Of a DNA stretch of 64,000 nt, positions 25,704 through 34,799 are shown in pieces. Numbering within the stretch: the stretch's first letter is position 1; every line of letters starts with the position of its first letter. The position numbers and the translations under genes are program-made. This DNA comes from Phaeobacter sp. B1627. Its GTDB lineage: Bacteria; Pseudomonadota; Alphaproteobacteria; Rhodobacterales; Rhodobacteraceae. Under the pieces are notes generated by a model. That model searched no databases, had not been told where the DNA came from, and saw only the letters and a program-made list of their open reading frames with translations. Location of the stretch: assembly GCF_006265095.1 (NCBI RefSeq), contig NZ_VCNK01000006.1, forward strand, positions 1 through 64,000, given 5' to 3'.

Positions 25704-26024
25704 ATGGCCAATCCCTTGGCAGGCGAAGTGGCACTGGTGGTGGATGGGCAGCGTCATATCCTGAAGCTGACCCTCGGCGCATTGGCGGAACTCGAAGCGG
25801 AGCTCGGCGAGGGTGACTTGATCTCTCTGGTGCAACGCTTTGAAACCGGGCGGTTTTCCTCGGGCGATCTGCTGGCGCTGCTGGCGGCGGGCATGCGGGG
25901 CGGCGGGGCAGAGATGTCGCGTCAAACCCTCGCCACCGCCGGGATCGACGGTGGCGTGATGCAGGCGGCCAGCGTCGCGGCCCAGCTCCTCGCGCTCAGT
26001 TTCGCGGCTCCGGTGGCGCCCTGA
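25704..26024 (+). CDS. orfg10: GTA orfg10, tail assembly chaperone-like protein
   Basis: A 106-residue protein of the gene transfer agent family (GTA tail chaperone): VALVVDGQRHILKLTLGALAELEAELGEGDLISLVQRF at the N-terminus, then helical. It lies between tail tube and tape measure genes, where phages encode tail assembly chaperones, often with a programmed frameshift. Here the second part is a separate gene whose ATG overlaps this stop (TGATG). Confidence 0.88.
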   Translation: MANPLAGEVALVVDGQRHILKLTLGALAELEAELGEGDLISLVQRFETGRFSSGDLLALLAAGMRGGGAEMSRQTLATAGIDGGVMQAASVAAQLLALSFAAPVAP

Positions 26025-26230
26025 TGGCGGCGCTCGACTGGCCTGCGCTGATGCGGGCGGGATTGGTGGGGCTGCGGCTGACGCCCGAAGCCTTCTGGCG
26101 TCTGACTCCGGCGGAGCTGCGGTTGATGCTCAATCTGGATCCGGACGCCGCGCCCATGGACCGGGATCGCCTGTCCCGTCTGATGGCCGCTTTTCCCGAC
26201 CGGGATCACAATACGAACAAGATGGAGTAA
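26024..26230 (+). CDS. GTA orfg10.1, small tail assembly chaperone
   Basis: A 68-residue protein (DWPALMRAGLVGLRLTPEAFWRLTPAELRLML is the family block). It corresponds to the small gene between g10 and g11 in RcGTA-type clusters and probably acts with g10 to fold the tape measure. It starts within the g10 stop codon and ends 3 bases before g11. Confidence 0.85.
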   Translation: MAALDWPALMRAGLVGLRLTPEAFWRLTPAELRLMLNLDPDAAPMDRDRLSRLMAAFPDRDHNTNKME

Positions 26231-26233
26231 CCC

Positions 26234-26893
26234 ATGGCCGAACAGACATTTTCCGACTTCGATGCCCAGAGTGGGCAACTTGAAGACAGCCTTGGTGACG
26301 CCGCGGGAATGGCCGCTCAGTTCACCGCGGAAATGGACCGGGTGCGCGCCGCTTTTGCGGCAACCCAGGCCGATGCGGCGGATTTCGAAACCGGGCTCAG
26401 CCGGGGTCTGCGGCGCGCCATGAAGGATCTGGTGGTCGATGGCGACTCGCTCGGCGATGCGCTGGAAGGGCTCGCCCGCAGCATGATCCGCACCACCTAT
26501 AATTCCGCCATGCGGCCGGTGACGGACCATCTGGGCGGCCTGGTCAGCGATGGGATCGGCGCGCTTGTGGGCGGCATCCTGCCCTTTGCCGACGGCGCGG
26601 CCTTCAGCCAGGGCAAGGTCACCCCGTTTGCGCGCGGTGGCGTGGTGTCGTCGCCGGTGCAGTTTCCCATGCGCGGCGGACTCGGGCTGATGGGCGAAGC
26701 GGGGCCGGAGGCGATCCTGCCGCTGGCGCGCGGGGCTGACGGCAGCCTCGGTGTCAAATCCCAGTCCGGTCGTGGCGGCACCACGGTGGTGATGAATGTC
26801 ACCAGCCCCGATGTCGCGGGTTTTGCCCGGTCCAAAGGTCAGATCGCCGCGCAGATGAGCCGCATGCTCGCCCGTGGCAACCGCAACAGGTAA
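26234..26893 (+). CDS. orfg11: GTA orfg11, short tape measure protein
   Basis: A 219-residue protein, much shorter than phage tape measures. The N-terminal half is helical (about 1-85); a glycine-rich hydrophobic stretch (GGLVSDGIGALVGGILPF) and the FARGGVVSSPVQFPMRGGLGLMGEAGPEAILPLARG segment typical of tail tape proteins follow. It sets tail length and may help DNA entry. The small size agrees with the short tail of GTA particles. Confidence 0.9.
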   Translation: MAEQTFSDFDAQSGQLEDSLGDAAGMAAQFTAEMDRVRAAFAATQADAADFETGLSRGLRRAMKDLVVDGDSLGDALEGLARSMIRTTYNSAMRPVTDHLGGLVSDGIGALVGGILPFADGAAFSQGKVTPFARGGVVSSPVQFPMRGGLGLMGEAGPEAILPLARGADGSLGVKSQSGRGGTTVVMNVTSPDVAGFARSKGQIAAQMSRMLARGNRNR

Positions 26894-26906
26894 GGAGGGT
26901 AATGTC

Positions 26907-27539
26907 ATGAGTTTTCACGAAATTCGCTTCCCGGAGACGCTCTCTTTCGGCTCTGTTGGCGGGCCGGAACGGCGCACGGATGTGGTCACCCTGGCCAATG
27001 GTCACGAGGAACGCAACACCCCCTGGGCCCATTCCCGGCGGCGCTATGATGCGGGGCTGGGGCTACGGGCGCTGGAGGATATCGCCCAGTTGATCGCCTT
27101 TTTCGAGGCGCGTCAGGGGCAGTTGCATGGATTTCGCTGGAAGGATTGGACCGATTATTCCTCGGCGGTTCCCGGCCATGAGGTCACATTCGAGGACCAG
27201 ACGATTGCAACCTGCGACGGTGCCACCCAGGTGTTCCAGCTGGCCAAGCAATACCGCTCCGGCGCCTATACCTATCTACGCCCGATTGCGAAACCTGTGG
27301 CGGGGACGGTGCGGCTCGGTATCGACGAAGAAGCGCTGGTCGAGGGGGTGGATTACGAGCTTGACCTGACAACCGGTCTGGTCACCCTGAGCTACGCGCC
27401 GGAGATCGGCCGCCGGATCAATGCGGGCTTTGAATTTGATGTGCCGGTGCGGTTTGACACCGACCGGATCCTGACCAGCGTGGCCTCGTTTCAGGCCGGC
27501 GAAGCGCCGAATGTGCCCGTTGTCGAGGTCCGGGTCTGA
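26907..27539 (+). CDS. orfg12: GTA orfg12, distal tail protein (DUF2460)
   Basis: A 210-residue DUF2460 protein: FHEIRFPETLSFGSVGGPERRTDVVTLANGHEERN and GRRINAGFEFDVPVRFDTD are the family blocks. It forms the ring between tail tube and hub. The start MSFHEIRFP is preceded by AAGGAGGG (26892-26899); the frame is open 11 codons further upstream, overlapping g11. The stop overlaps the g13 start (TGATG). Confidence 0.92.
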   Translation: MSFHEIRFPETLSFGSVGGPERRTDVVTLANGHEERNTPWAHSRRRYDAGLGLRALEDIAQLIAFFEARQGQLHGFRWKDWTDYSSAVPGHEVTFEDQTIATCDGATQVFQLAKQYRSGAYTYLRPIAKPVAGTVRLGIDEEALVEGVDYELDLTTGLVTLSYAPEIGRRINAGFEFDVPVRFDTDRILTSVASFQAGEAPNVPVVEVRV

Positions 27540-28426
27540 TGGCGGGGGACACCAGCGCGCTGGCGGCGCATCTGAAAACCGGGACGACCAGCCTGTGCCG
27601 GGCCTGGGCGGTCACGCGGGCCGATGGGGTGGCGCTTGGCTTCACCGATCATGACCGCGACCTGAGCTTTGACGGTATCGTCTTTCGCGCCGGGACCGGG
27701 CTGACCGCGCGCAGTCTGATGCAAAGCACCGGCCTGTCGGTCGACAATACCGAGGCCTTGGGGGCGCTGAACTCCGAGGCCGTCCGCGAGGCCGACATCG
27801 AGGCCGGCCGCTATGACAGCGCCGAGGTCCGCGCCTGGCTGGTGAACTGGTCGGATGTGACCCAGCGGGTGCTGCAGTTTCGCGGTGCCCTGGGCGAGAT
27901 CCGTCGCGCCGGTGGAGCGTTTGAGGCCGAATTGCGGGGCCTGACCGAGGGGCTGAACCAGCCGCTGGGACGGGTGTTTCAAAAACCCTGCAGCGCGGTT
28001 CTGGGCGATAGCGCCTGCCGCTTTGACGTGACCACGGCGGGCTATAGCGCCGAGGTCGCCGTTCAGGAGGTGCAGGAGGGGCAGAGCTTCACCTGGGCCG
28101 AGCTGGACGGGTTCGGCCCCGAGTGGTTCGCCGGCGGTCGGCTGACGGTTCTGGACGGGCCGGCTCAGGGCCTGTGGTCCGCGATCCGCAGCGACACGAG
28201 CGTGCCGGAGGGCCGCCGGATCACCCTGTGGCAACCGCTCCGCGCAGCGGTGACGGCGGGGGACCGGGTGCGGCTGACGGCAGGCTGCGACAAACGCCAG
28301 GCGACCTGCCGGCTGAAGTTCGACAACCTGATGAACTATCAGGGATTTCCCGACATTCCCGGCGAGGACTGGATGGTGGCGGTGCCCAAACGTGCGGGCC
28401 AGAACACCGGCGGCAGCCGCAGATGA
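27539..28426 (+). CDS. orfg13: GTA orfg13, tail hub protein (DUF2163)
   Basis: A 295-residue protein with an N-terminal DUF2163 domain (about 1-165) and a C-terminal phage_BR0599-type domain. Four conserved cysteines, Cys151 and Cys160 (KPCSAVLGDSACRF) and Cys250 and Cys257 (AGCDKRQATC), resemble the iron-sulphur ligands of the lambda tail tip protein L, so a cluster-containing hub is likely (inference from family). The C-terminal LKFDNLMNYQGFPDIPG block is highly conserved in GTAs. It overlaps g12 and g14 by a few bases. Confidence 0.92.
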   Translation: MAGDTSALAAHLKTGTTSLCRAWAVTRADGVALGFTDHDRDLSFDGIVFRAGTGLTARSLMQSTGLSVDNTEALGALNSEAVREADIEAGRYDSAEVRAWLVNWSDVTQRVLQFRGALGEIRRAGGAFEAELRGLTEGLNQPLGRVFQKPCSAVLGDSACRFDVTTAGYSAEVAVQEVQEGQSFTWAELDGFGPEWFAGGRLTVLDGPAQGLWSAIRSDTSVPEGRRITLWQPLRAAVTAGDRVRLTAGCDKRQATCRLKFDNLMNYQGFPDIPGEDWMVAVPKRAGQNTGGSRR

Positions 28427-28866
28427 GCGGCGACATCAATACCCGCGCGCTGGCCGAGGCCCGGCGCTGGCTCGGCACGCCCTACCGCCATCAAGGGGCG
28501 GTGCAGGGTGCGGGCTGCGACTGTCTCGGGCTGATCCGGGGCATCTGGCAGGCGCTCTATGCCGAGGAGCCGGAACGGGTGCCGCCCTATAGTCGCGACT
28601 GGGCGGAGCGGGACAGCGATGAACGGCTGTGGCGGGCGGCGCTGCGGCATCTGTGCGAGGTTGAAGCGGGACAGGAGCGGGCCGGTCAGGTGCTGCTGTT
28701 TCGCATGCGCAGCGGCGCGGTGGCCAAACACCTCGGCCTCGCCAGCGGGCGCGACCGGTTCATCCACGCCTATAGCGGCCACGGCGTTGTCGAAAGCGCG
28801 CTGACACCTGCGTGGTCGCGCCGCATCGTGGCGCGATTTGAATTCCCCGACACCACGACCCCCTAG
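28423..28866 (+). CDS. orfg14: GTA orfg14, NlpC/P60 cell wall peptidase
   Basis: A 147-residue NlpC/P60 cysteine peptidase of the phage tail type. Catalytic Cys34 is in GCDCLGLIRG, His103 in AKHLGLASG, and His115 (RFIHAYSG) completes the usual pattern. It should open recipient peptidoglycan during DNA entry. The start at 28423 overlaps the g13 stop (ATGA); the same frame is open far upstream but those codons shadow g13. Confidence 0.93.
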   Translation: MSGDINTRALAEARRWLGTPYRHQGAVQGAGCDCLGLIRGIWQALYAEEPERVPPYSRDWAERDSDERLWRAALRHLCEVEAGQERAGQVLLFRMRSGAVAKHLGLASGRDRFIHAYSGHGVVESALTPAWSRRIVARFEFPDTTTP

Positions 28867-28877
28867 GAGGATACGAC

Positions 28878-31800
28878 ATGGCAACATTGGTTCTGGCGGC
28901 AGCGGGCTCTGCGGTAGGGGGCGCGATTGGCGGCTCTGTTGCGGGGTTGTCGACGGCGGTGCTCGGACGTGCGGTGGGCGCGACCCTGGGCCGGGCGATC
29001 GACGAACGGCTCCTCGGCAGTGGCAGCGCGGCGGTGGAGACCGGCAAGGTCGACCGGTTCCGCATCACCAACGCCAGCGATGGCGAACCGATGGCGCAGC
29101 TGTTTGGCCGCATGCGGTTGGGCGGGCAGGTGATCTGGGCCACCAGCTTTGCCGAAACGGCCACCACCACCACCTCGGGCGGCAAGGGCTCCGCGCCGAC
29201 GCAGACCACCACCAGCTATTCCTACATGCTGTCGATGGCGGTCGCGATCTGCGCGGGCGAGATCGCTTCGGTGTCCCGGGTCTGGGCCGATGGCGAGGAG
29301 GTCGCGCTCGCGGATCTCAACATGACGGTGCATTCCGGCAGCGCCGATCAGCTGCCCGACCCGCTGATGGAGGCGGTCGAGGGCGCGGGTCAGGTTCCGG
29401 CCTATCGCGGCACCGCCTATGTGGTGTTCGAAAACCTCGACCTGGAGCGGTTCGGCAATCGGGTGCCGCAGTTCTCCTTCGAGGTGCTGCGCGCCGAACA
29501 GCCGCAGAGCGCCACCTACGATCAGGATCTTGGTCAGATCGTGCCCGGAGTCGCGCTGATCCCCGGCACCGGCGAATACAGCCTCGCGAGCGGTCCGGTC
29601 TACATGCAGCACGGCCCCGGCGACAGTCGGGCGGTGAACATCAACCAGATCACCGGTCAGAGCGATCTGGTGGCCTCCGTTTCGGCCCTGTCCGAAGAGC
29701 TGCCCCGCGCCGAGGCCGTGTCGATGGTGGTCTGCTGGTTCGGCGACGACCTGCGATGCGGCGAATGCAGCCTGAAGCCGAAGGTGGAACAGACCGTGGC
29801 CGATGGCTCCATGCCCTGGGCGGTATCGGGCCTGCCGCGTGCCGCTGCCGAACCGGTGATCCGCACCCCGGAAGGCGCATCGGTCTATGGCGGCACCCCG
29901 GCGGATGCTGCGGTGATCGAGGGCATCCGCCATCTGAACGATCAGGGCAAGCGGGTGATGTTCTACCCGTTCATCCTGATGGAGCAGCAGGAAGGCAACA
30001 CCCGGATCGACCCCTATAGTGGCAGCGAGGGCCAGCCGGCTCTGCCATGGCGTGGCCGCATCACCCTGTCGCTGGCCCCGGGTCAGGCCGGCAGCCCCGA
30101 TGGCAGCGCGGCGGCGGATCAGGAGCTGGCGGCGTTTCTCGGCACCGCCACTGCGGCTGATTTCACGGTCTCGCAGGGGCAGGTGACCTATAGCGGCCCA
30201 GCCGAATGGAGCTTTCGCCGGTTTATCCTGCATTATGCCGCGCTCTGTGCTGCGGCAGGCGGGGTGGATGCCTTTTGCATCGGGTCGGAGCTGCGGGGCC
30301 TGACACAGATCCGGGGCGCGTCGGGGTTCGGCTTTGTCACCGCGCTGCGCGACATCGCGGCCGAGGTGCGCGCATTGTTGGGGCCTGAGGTCAACCTTGG
30401 CTATGCCGCCGACTGGTCGGAATACTGGGGCTATCAGACCCCGGAGGGCGACCGGCTGTTCCATCTCGATCCGCTCTGGGCCGATCCGGAAATCGACTTT
30501 GTCGGCATCGACAACTACATGCCCCTGTCCGACTGGCGCGACGGCGACAGCCACCTGGATGCAAAGACCGCCCTGTCGATCTATGATCTGGACTATCTGA
30601 AGGGAAATATCGAAGGCGGCGAGGGGTTTGACTGGTACTACCATTCGCCCGAGGCCGAGGCCGCGCAGATCCGCACCGAGATCACCGATGGTGCCCATAA
30701 CGAGGCGTGGATCTACCGCTACAAGGATATCCGCAACTGGTGGAGCCGCGAACATTTCGACCGGATTGGTGGCGCGCGCGCTGCCACGGCGACCGACTGG
30801 GTGCCGCAATCGAAACCGATCTGGTTCACGGAACTGGGCTGTGCGGCGATCGACAAGGGGACGAACGAGCCGAACAAATTCCTCGACCCGAAAAGCTCCG
30901 AGTCGAAATTGCCGAAATTCTCCAATGGGATGCGGGATGATCTGATCCAGCAGCAATACCTTCGGGCGCAGCTGACCTATTGGGCCGAGGCCGTCAACAA
31001 CCCGGTCTCGGATATCTATGGCGGTGCCATGGTGGATCTGGGCCATGCCTATGTCTGGGCCTGGGACGCGCGACCCTTTCCCGCCTTTCCCAATCGCGGC
31101 GAGGTCTGGGACGATGGCGACAATTACGCCCGGGGGCATTGGCTGAACGGGCGCGCGGGGCAGCGGACGCTGGCCTCCGTCGTGGCGGAGATCTGCGAGG
31201 GAGCCGGGGTGACGGAGATCGACGTGAGCCAGCTCTGGGGTATTGTGCGCGGCTATGCGATCTATGACGTCACCGACGCGCGCGCCGCCTTGCAGCCGCT
31301 GATGCTGCGGCACGGGTTTGACGCGGTGGAGCGCGAGGGTCGGCTGGTGTTCCGCCTGCGCGACGGTCTGCGGGCGCAGGGGCTGAACGCCGAGAGTTTC
31401 GCCGTGCTGGAGGAGCTGGAGGGCGATCAGGAACAGACCCGGATCCCCGAGGCGGAGCTGACGGGCCGGGTGCGGCTGCGGTTCGTCGAATGGGGCGGTT
31501 CGCATGATACGGTCGCCGAAGAGGCGGTGCTGCCCGATGATGCCACCCATGCGGTCAGCCAGAACGAGCTGGCGATGGCGCTAACCCGCGCCGAGGGGCG
31601 GCAGGTGGTGCAGCGGTGGCTGGCGGAGGCGCGGATTTCCCGAGACAGCGCGCGTTTTGCGCTGCCGCCCTCGCAAGCGCTGGATCTCGGGGCCGGTGAC
31701 GTGGTGCGGCTGCCGGGACAGGACGGCGAAGGCGCGGCGCTCTACCGGGTGGACCGGGTCGAACAGGCAGAGGCGCAGATCATCGAGGCGGTGCGGATCG

Positions 31801-32801
31801 AGCCGGTGGTCTACCAACCATTGCAGGTGGCGGAGGATCAGCCGCGCAGCGATCCCTTTGCCGCGCCCGCGCCGGTGCTGCCGCTGTTTCTCGATCTGCC
31901 GCTGATGCGGGGGGATGAGGTTGCGCATGCGCCGCATCTCTGCGCGACGGCGCGCAACTGGCCCGGATCGGTGGCGGTCTACGGCGCCGATCTGGGCGGC
32001 GCCTTCGCGCTCCAGGAGATCCTGCCCGCCCGCGCCACTGTCGGGCTCACCCGGAGGCCGCTTGCGGCGGGGCCGGTGGGGCGCTGGGACCGGGGCGCCG
32101 ATCTGGAGGTGGAGCTGATCGGGGGCAGTCTCGACAGTGCGGAGGTGGCATCGGTGCTGAACGGCGCCAACCGCCTGGCCATCGGCGATGGCAGCCCGGA
32201 CATGTGGGAGGTGATCCAATTCGCCGAGGCGGAGCTGATTGCGCCGAACCGCTATCTGATCCGCGGCCGTCTGCGCGGGCAATACGGCAGTGACGCGCAG
32301 ATGCCCGATGTCTGGCCCGAGGGCTCCTATGTGGTGCTGCTGGATGCGGCGGTCGAGCAGCTGGATCTGGCGCTGTCGCAACGGCGGCTGGCGCGGGACT
32401 ATCGCGTGGGACCTGCGCGCCGCGCCTATGATGACCCGTCCTTCGTGGCGCTGACCGCCAGTTTCGACGGCAACGGCCTGCGTCCCTATGCACCGGTGCA
32501 TCTGCGCGCCGATGGCGTGCTTGGCGATGATCTCGCCGTCAGCTGGATCCGGCGCACCCGGATCGAGGGCGACAGCTGGGATCTGGAGGAGGTGCCACTG
32601 GGCGAAGAGACCGAAGCCTACCGGATCCGTGTCATATCCGGGGCGGCCGTGCTGCGCGATGAGCGGGTGACGGGGCCGTCCTGGACCTATGACAGTGCTG
32701 CACAGGCCGCCGACGGGGCCGGTGTCGGTGACCGGATCGAGGTGGCACAGATTTCGGCCCGCTACGGCGCGGGACCGGTGGCCGCCCTGAGCCTTGTCTG
32801 A
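28878..32801 (+). CDS. orfg15: GTA orfg15, baseplate/host-contact multidomain protein
   Basis: A 1307-residue protein, the largest GTA component (megatron-like). After a Gly/Ala-rich N-terminus come tail-tip domains. Residues about 390-760 form the GTA TIM-barrel-like domain (FCIGSELRGLTQIRG, GYAADWSEYWGYQ, FVGIDNYMPLSDWRDGD), related to glycoside hydrolases and possibly acting on surface glycan. A phage-tail_3-like domain and beta-rich C-terminal part follow. It closes the tail end and contacts the recipient cell. Large antisense frames across it are shadows. It has a good binding site (AGGAGG, 28865-28870). Confidence 0.94.
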   Translation: MATLVLAAAGSAVGGAIGGSVAGLSTAVLGRAVGATLGRAIDERLLGSGSAAVETGKVDRFRITNASDGEPMAQLFGRMRLGGQVIWATSFAETATTTTSGGKGSAPTQTTTSYSYMLSMAVAICAGEIASVSRVWADGEEVALADLNMTVHSGSADQLPDPLMEAVEGAGQVPAYRGTAYVVFENLDLERFGNRVPQFSFEVLRAEQPQSATYDQDLGQIVPGVALIPGTGEYSLASGPVYMQHGPGDSRAVNINQITGQSDLVASVSALSEELPRAEAVSMVVCWFGDDLRCGECSLKPKVEQTVADGSMPWAVSGLPRAAAEPVIRTPEGASVYGGTPADAAVIEGIRHLNDQGKRVMFYPFILMEQQEGNTRIDPYSGSEGQPALPWRGRITLSLAPGQAGSPDGSAAADQELAAFLGTATAADFTVSQGQVTYSGPAEWSFRRFILHYAALCAAAGGVDAFCIGSELRGLTQIRGASGFGFVTALRDIAAEVRALLGPEVNLGYAADWSEYWGYQTPEGDRLFHLDPLWADPEIDFVGIDNYMPLSDWRDGDSHLDAKTALSIYDLDYLKGNIEGGEGFDWYYHSPEAEAAQIRTEITDGAHNEAWIYRYKDIRNWWSREHFDRIGGARAATATDWVPQSKPIWFTELGCAAIDKGTNEPNKFLDPKSSESKLPKFSNGMRDDLIQQQYLRAQLTYWAEAVNNPVSDIYGGAMVDLGHAYVWAWDARPFPAFPNRGEVWDDGDNYARGHWLNGRAGQRTLASVVAEICEGAGVTEIDVSQLWGIVRGYAIYDVTDARAALQPLMLRHGFDAVEREGRLVFRLRDGLRAQGLNAESFAVLEELEGDQEQTRIPEAELTGRVRLRFVEWGGSHDTVAEEAVLPDDATHAVSQNELAMALTRAEGRQVVQRWLAEARISRDSARFALPPSQALDLGAGDVVRLPGQDGEGAALYRVDRVEQAEAQIIEAVRIEPVVYQPLQVAEDQPRSDPFAAPAPVLPLFLDLPLMRGDEVAHAPHLCATARNWPGSVAVYGADLGGAFALQEILPARATVGLTRRPLAAGPVGRWDRGADLEVELIGGSLDSAEVASVLNGANRLAIGDGSPDMWEVIQFAEAELIAPNRYLIRGRLRGQYGSDAQMPDVWPEGSYVVLLDAAVEQLDLALSQRRLARDYRVGPARRAYDDPSFVALTASFDGNGLRPYAPVHLRADGVLGDDLAVSWIRRTRIEGDSWDLEEVPLGEETEAYRIRVISGAAVLRDERVTGPSWTYDSAAQAADGAGVGDRIEVAQISARYGAGPVAALSLV

Positions 32802-32811
32802 GCCCGCAGGA

Positions 32812-33150
32812 ATGCGGCAGCCGGTCCTGTGGGAGGATATACGCAGCCTGGCGCGGGCTCTGCTGGCGCATCCGGCCCCCCGCAGGCCAGAGCTGTGCCG
32901 CCAGATCCTCGCGGGCGCGGCGCGGGCCCGGCGGCAGGCGCGTGCCACAGGGCGATGTCATCCGCGCTGGGGGGACGGCTCTCTGGGGGCGGCGGCCCGG
33001 TGGTTCCCACTGGCGCCGGAACCCTTTCCCGGCGAGCCCGACTATGCCGCCTGTCTCTGTCTTGCCCTGACGGCGAGCGTGGCAGGGGCGGCATGGCCCC
33101 GCAGGTGCGGATCCGGGTCGGAAACCGCGCGACGGCCGGATGAAAAATGA
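32812..33150 (+). CDS. Small protein following g15
   Basis: A 112-residue protein: MRQPVLWEDIRSLARALLAHP, then RATGRCHPRWGDGSLGAAAR and a Trp/Pro-rich middle. Similar short genes follow g15 in other Rhodobacterales (I believe the DUF7742 type), but no function is known to me. It has no signal peptide or membrane segment. It starts 10 bases after g15; a TTG at 32794 inside g15 is an alternative start. It ends directly at the terminator, so it is the last gene of the GTA transcript. Confidence 0.65.
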   Translation: MRQPVLWEDIRSLARALLAHPAPRRPELCRQILAGAARARRQARATGRCHPRWGDGSLGAAARWFPLAPEPFPGEPDYAACLCLALTASVAGAAWPRRCGSGSETARRPDEK

Positions 33151-33184
33151 AAAACGCCCTGATCCGGATCGGTCAGGGCGTTTT
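33151..33184. terminator. Strong bidirectional terminator closing the GTA cluster
   Basis: A perfect 12-bp stem (33151-33162 with 33173-33184), 10-base loop, with A and T runs at its ends. It serves the GTA operon (plus) and the cold shock gene (minus). Confidence 0.93.
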
Positions 33185-33212
33185 CAATGTCAGGTCGTCG
33201 ATGAGGCGGCGA

Positions 33213-33419
33213 TCAGGCCAGCTGCAGATCGACGGCAGAGTCACGACCGTCGCGGCCGGACTGGATTTCGAACGTCACGGCTTGGCCATCGGCCAGACCG
33301 GTCAGGCCGGAGCGCTCAACCGCAGAGATGTGCACGAAGACATCGTTGGAGCGGCCTTCAACCGCGATGAAGCCGTAACCTTTGGTGGAGTTGAACCACT
33401 TGACGGTACCGTTTGCCAT
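33213..33419 (-). CDS. Cold shock protein, single CSD domain
   Basis: A 68-residue CspA-type nucleic-acid-binding protein. RNP1 (KGYGFIAV, 13-20) and RNP2 (VFVHIS, 27-32) are intact. It acts as an RNA chaperone. The start [10 protein letters not shown] at 33419 is chosen by family; the reading frame continues upstream through a non-coding leader. It has AAGGAAC as binding site. Whether it is cold-induced cannot be told. Confidence 0.97.
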   Translation of the reverse strand: MANGTVKWFNSTKGYGFIAVEGRSNDVFVHISAVERSGLTGLADGQAVTFEIQSGRDGRDSAVDLQLA

Positions 33420-33787
33420 TTCAAAGTTCCTTGTCGTTTTAGTATGCCGCCCACACGACGTGGCGGCCCGGCAGCTTAACGTCGAAAGCTGGTCGGCAGG
33501 GAACAGAACTTCGATAGGATAAGGTTGCAGACCTTTTTTGCCGCGATTTTTTATCTGTGGCAAGTGGGTAAAATTGAGATTTTCCGCGCTTTTCCACTGT
33601 AGATTGCGATTTTTTTCGGTGATTTCGGATCTGTTTGGCTGATCAGAAACGCTGATCGGGGCAATCACGGGATTGCGCTTGGCAACAGAGGTCTTAGATC
33701 GCTAAGTTAGGAACCCATGGGGCCGGAATGAGCCGGCCGCCGGGACCTCCAGGTACACGGATTGGCCGTGACAGAAGGATCAAGCTG
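33420..33787. other. 368-base divergent region between csp and cysE
   Basis: T-rich tracts (for example 33533-33551 and 33610-33617) and low GC mark promoters for the cold shock gene and cysE. A long csp leader is likely. No gene is supported. Confidence 0.5.
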
Positions 33788-34594
33788 ATGTTGGACACGC
33801 ATAAGGCCGTCAGGCAGATCGACCCCGTCTGGGGCCGTATCACCCAGGAAGCCGAAGAAGCGGTACAAAAGCAACCTCTGATGGGCGGGTTGATCCACGC
33901 CTGTATCCTGCATCACAAGACTCTCGACAAGGCGCTGAGCTATCGAATCGCCGCAAAGTTGTGCTCGAACGAGATGTCGATGGTGATCCTGCGCGAAATC
34001 GTGGACGGCGCCTATGAGGCGGCACCCGAGCTGGTGGAGGCGGCACGGGCCGATCTGATGGCGGTATTCGAACGCGATCCCGCCTGCCACCGGCTGTTGC
34101 AGCCGGTGCTGTATTTCAAGGGATACCAGGCGGTACAGGCCTATCGCGTCGGGCATTGGCTCTGGCAGCAGGGCGACTGGGATCTGGCCTATTTCTTCCA
34201 GATGCGGATTTCCGAGATCTTTGGCGCCGATATCCATCCGGCGGCGCGGATCGGCAAGGGGATCATGATCGACCATGCCCATTCGATCGTCATCGGGGAA
34301 ACGGCTGTGGTGGGCGACAATGTCTCCATGCTGCATTCCGTGACCCTCGGCGGCACCGGCAAGGAAGAAGAGGATCGTCATCCCAAGATCGAAGACGGGG
34401 TGCTGATCGGGGCCGGCGCCAAGGTTCTGGGCAATATCCGCATCGGTCATTGCTCGCGCATCGCGGCCGGGTCGGTGGTGCTGCAGGATGTGCCGCCCTG
34501 CAAGACCGTGGCCGGCGTGCCCGCCAGGATCGTCGGTGAGGCGGGCTGCGAGCAGCCTTCTGTCAGCATGAACCAGGTGCTGGCCGGGAAGTAG
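33788..34594 (+). CDS. cysE: Serine O-acetyltransferase
   Basis: A 268-residue CysE that makes O-acetylserine from serine and acetyl-CoA, the first step of cysteine synthesis. The helical N-terminal domain (HKAVRQIDPVWGRI at the start) is followed by left-handed beta-helix hexapeptide repeats with DHAHSIVIGETAVVGDNVSMLHSVTLGGTGK (acetyl-CoA and serine site, His in HSV). The start at 33788 follows AGAAGGATCAAG; the frame is open 20 codons upstream. Monocistronic with its own terminator. Confidence 0.95.
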   Translation: MLDTHKAVRQIDPVWGRITQEAEEAVQKQPLMGGLIHACILHHKTLDKALSYRIAAKLCSNEMSMVILREIVDGAYEAAPELVEAARADLMAVFERDPACHRLLQPVLYFKGYQAVQAYRVGHWLWQQGDWDLAYFFQMRISEIFGADIHPAARIGKGIMIDHAHSIVIGETAVVGDNVSMLHSVTLGGTGKEEEDRHPKIEDGVLIGAGAKVLGNIRIGHCSRIAAGSVVLQDVPPCKTVAGVPARIVGEAGCEQPSVSMNQVLAGK

Positions 34595-34653
34595 CCGCCC
34601 GAGCGGAACCGGCGCCGCATGAGAGCACCACCCGTGTGATGCATGAGATCAAA

Positions 34654-34680
34654 AGGCACCCGCAGCGGGTGTCTTTTTTT
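34654..34680 (+). terminator. Terminator after cysE
   Basis: A 9-bp stem (34654-34662 with 34666-34674, one G-U pair), triloop CAG, then TTTTTT. Confidence 0.88.
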
Positions 34681-34760
34681 GCGGTTTTCACGGGTTTTGC
34701 GGTTTGTGCGTGCGGAGAGACAGCAGGACAGCGTTGTACAACAGTTCGCAGAGAGGCGAG

Positions 34761-34784
34761 GTCAGGCGTGTCGGTCAGGCGTGT
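34761..34784. repeat. Direct repeat of 11 bases
   Basis: GTCAGGCGTGT occurs at 34761-34771 and 34774-34784 with a 2-base spacer, in the spacer between cysE and pdhC. Confidence 0.6.
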
Positions 34785-34799
34785 GCTGTCCAGGGCATG

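Noticed and set aside
28863-31550. 895-codon open frame on the minus strand across g15
   Set aside because: Shadow of g15 caused by high GC and codon bias; no family motif, and g15 is clearly coding.
18611-33150. Interpretation of the phage-like block as an integrated prophage
   Set aside because: No integrase, attachment repeats, repressor, replication or lysis genes; order and content match gene transfer agents.
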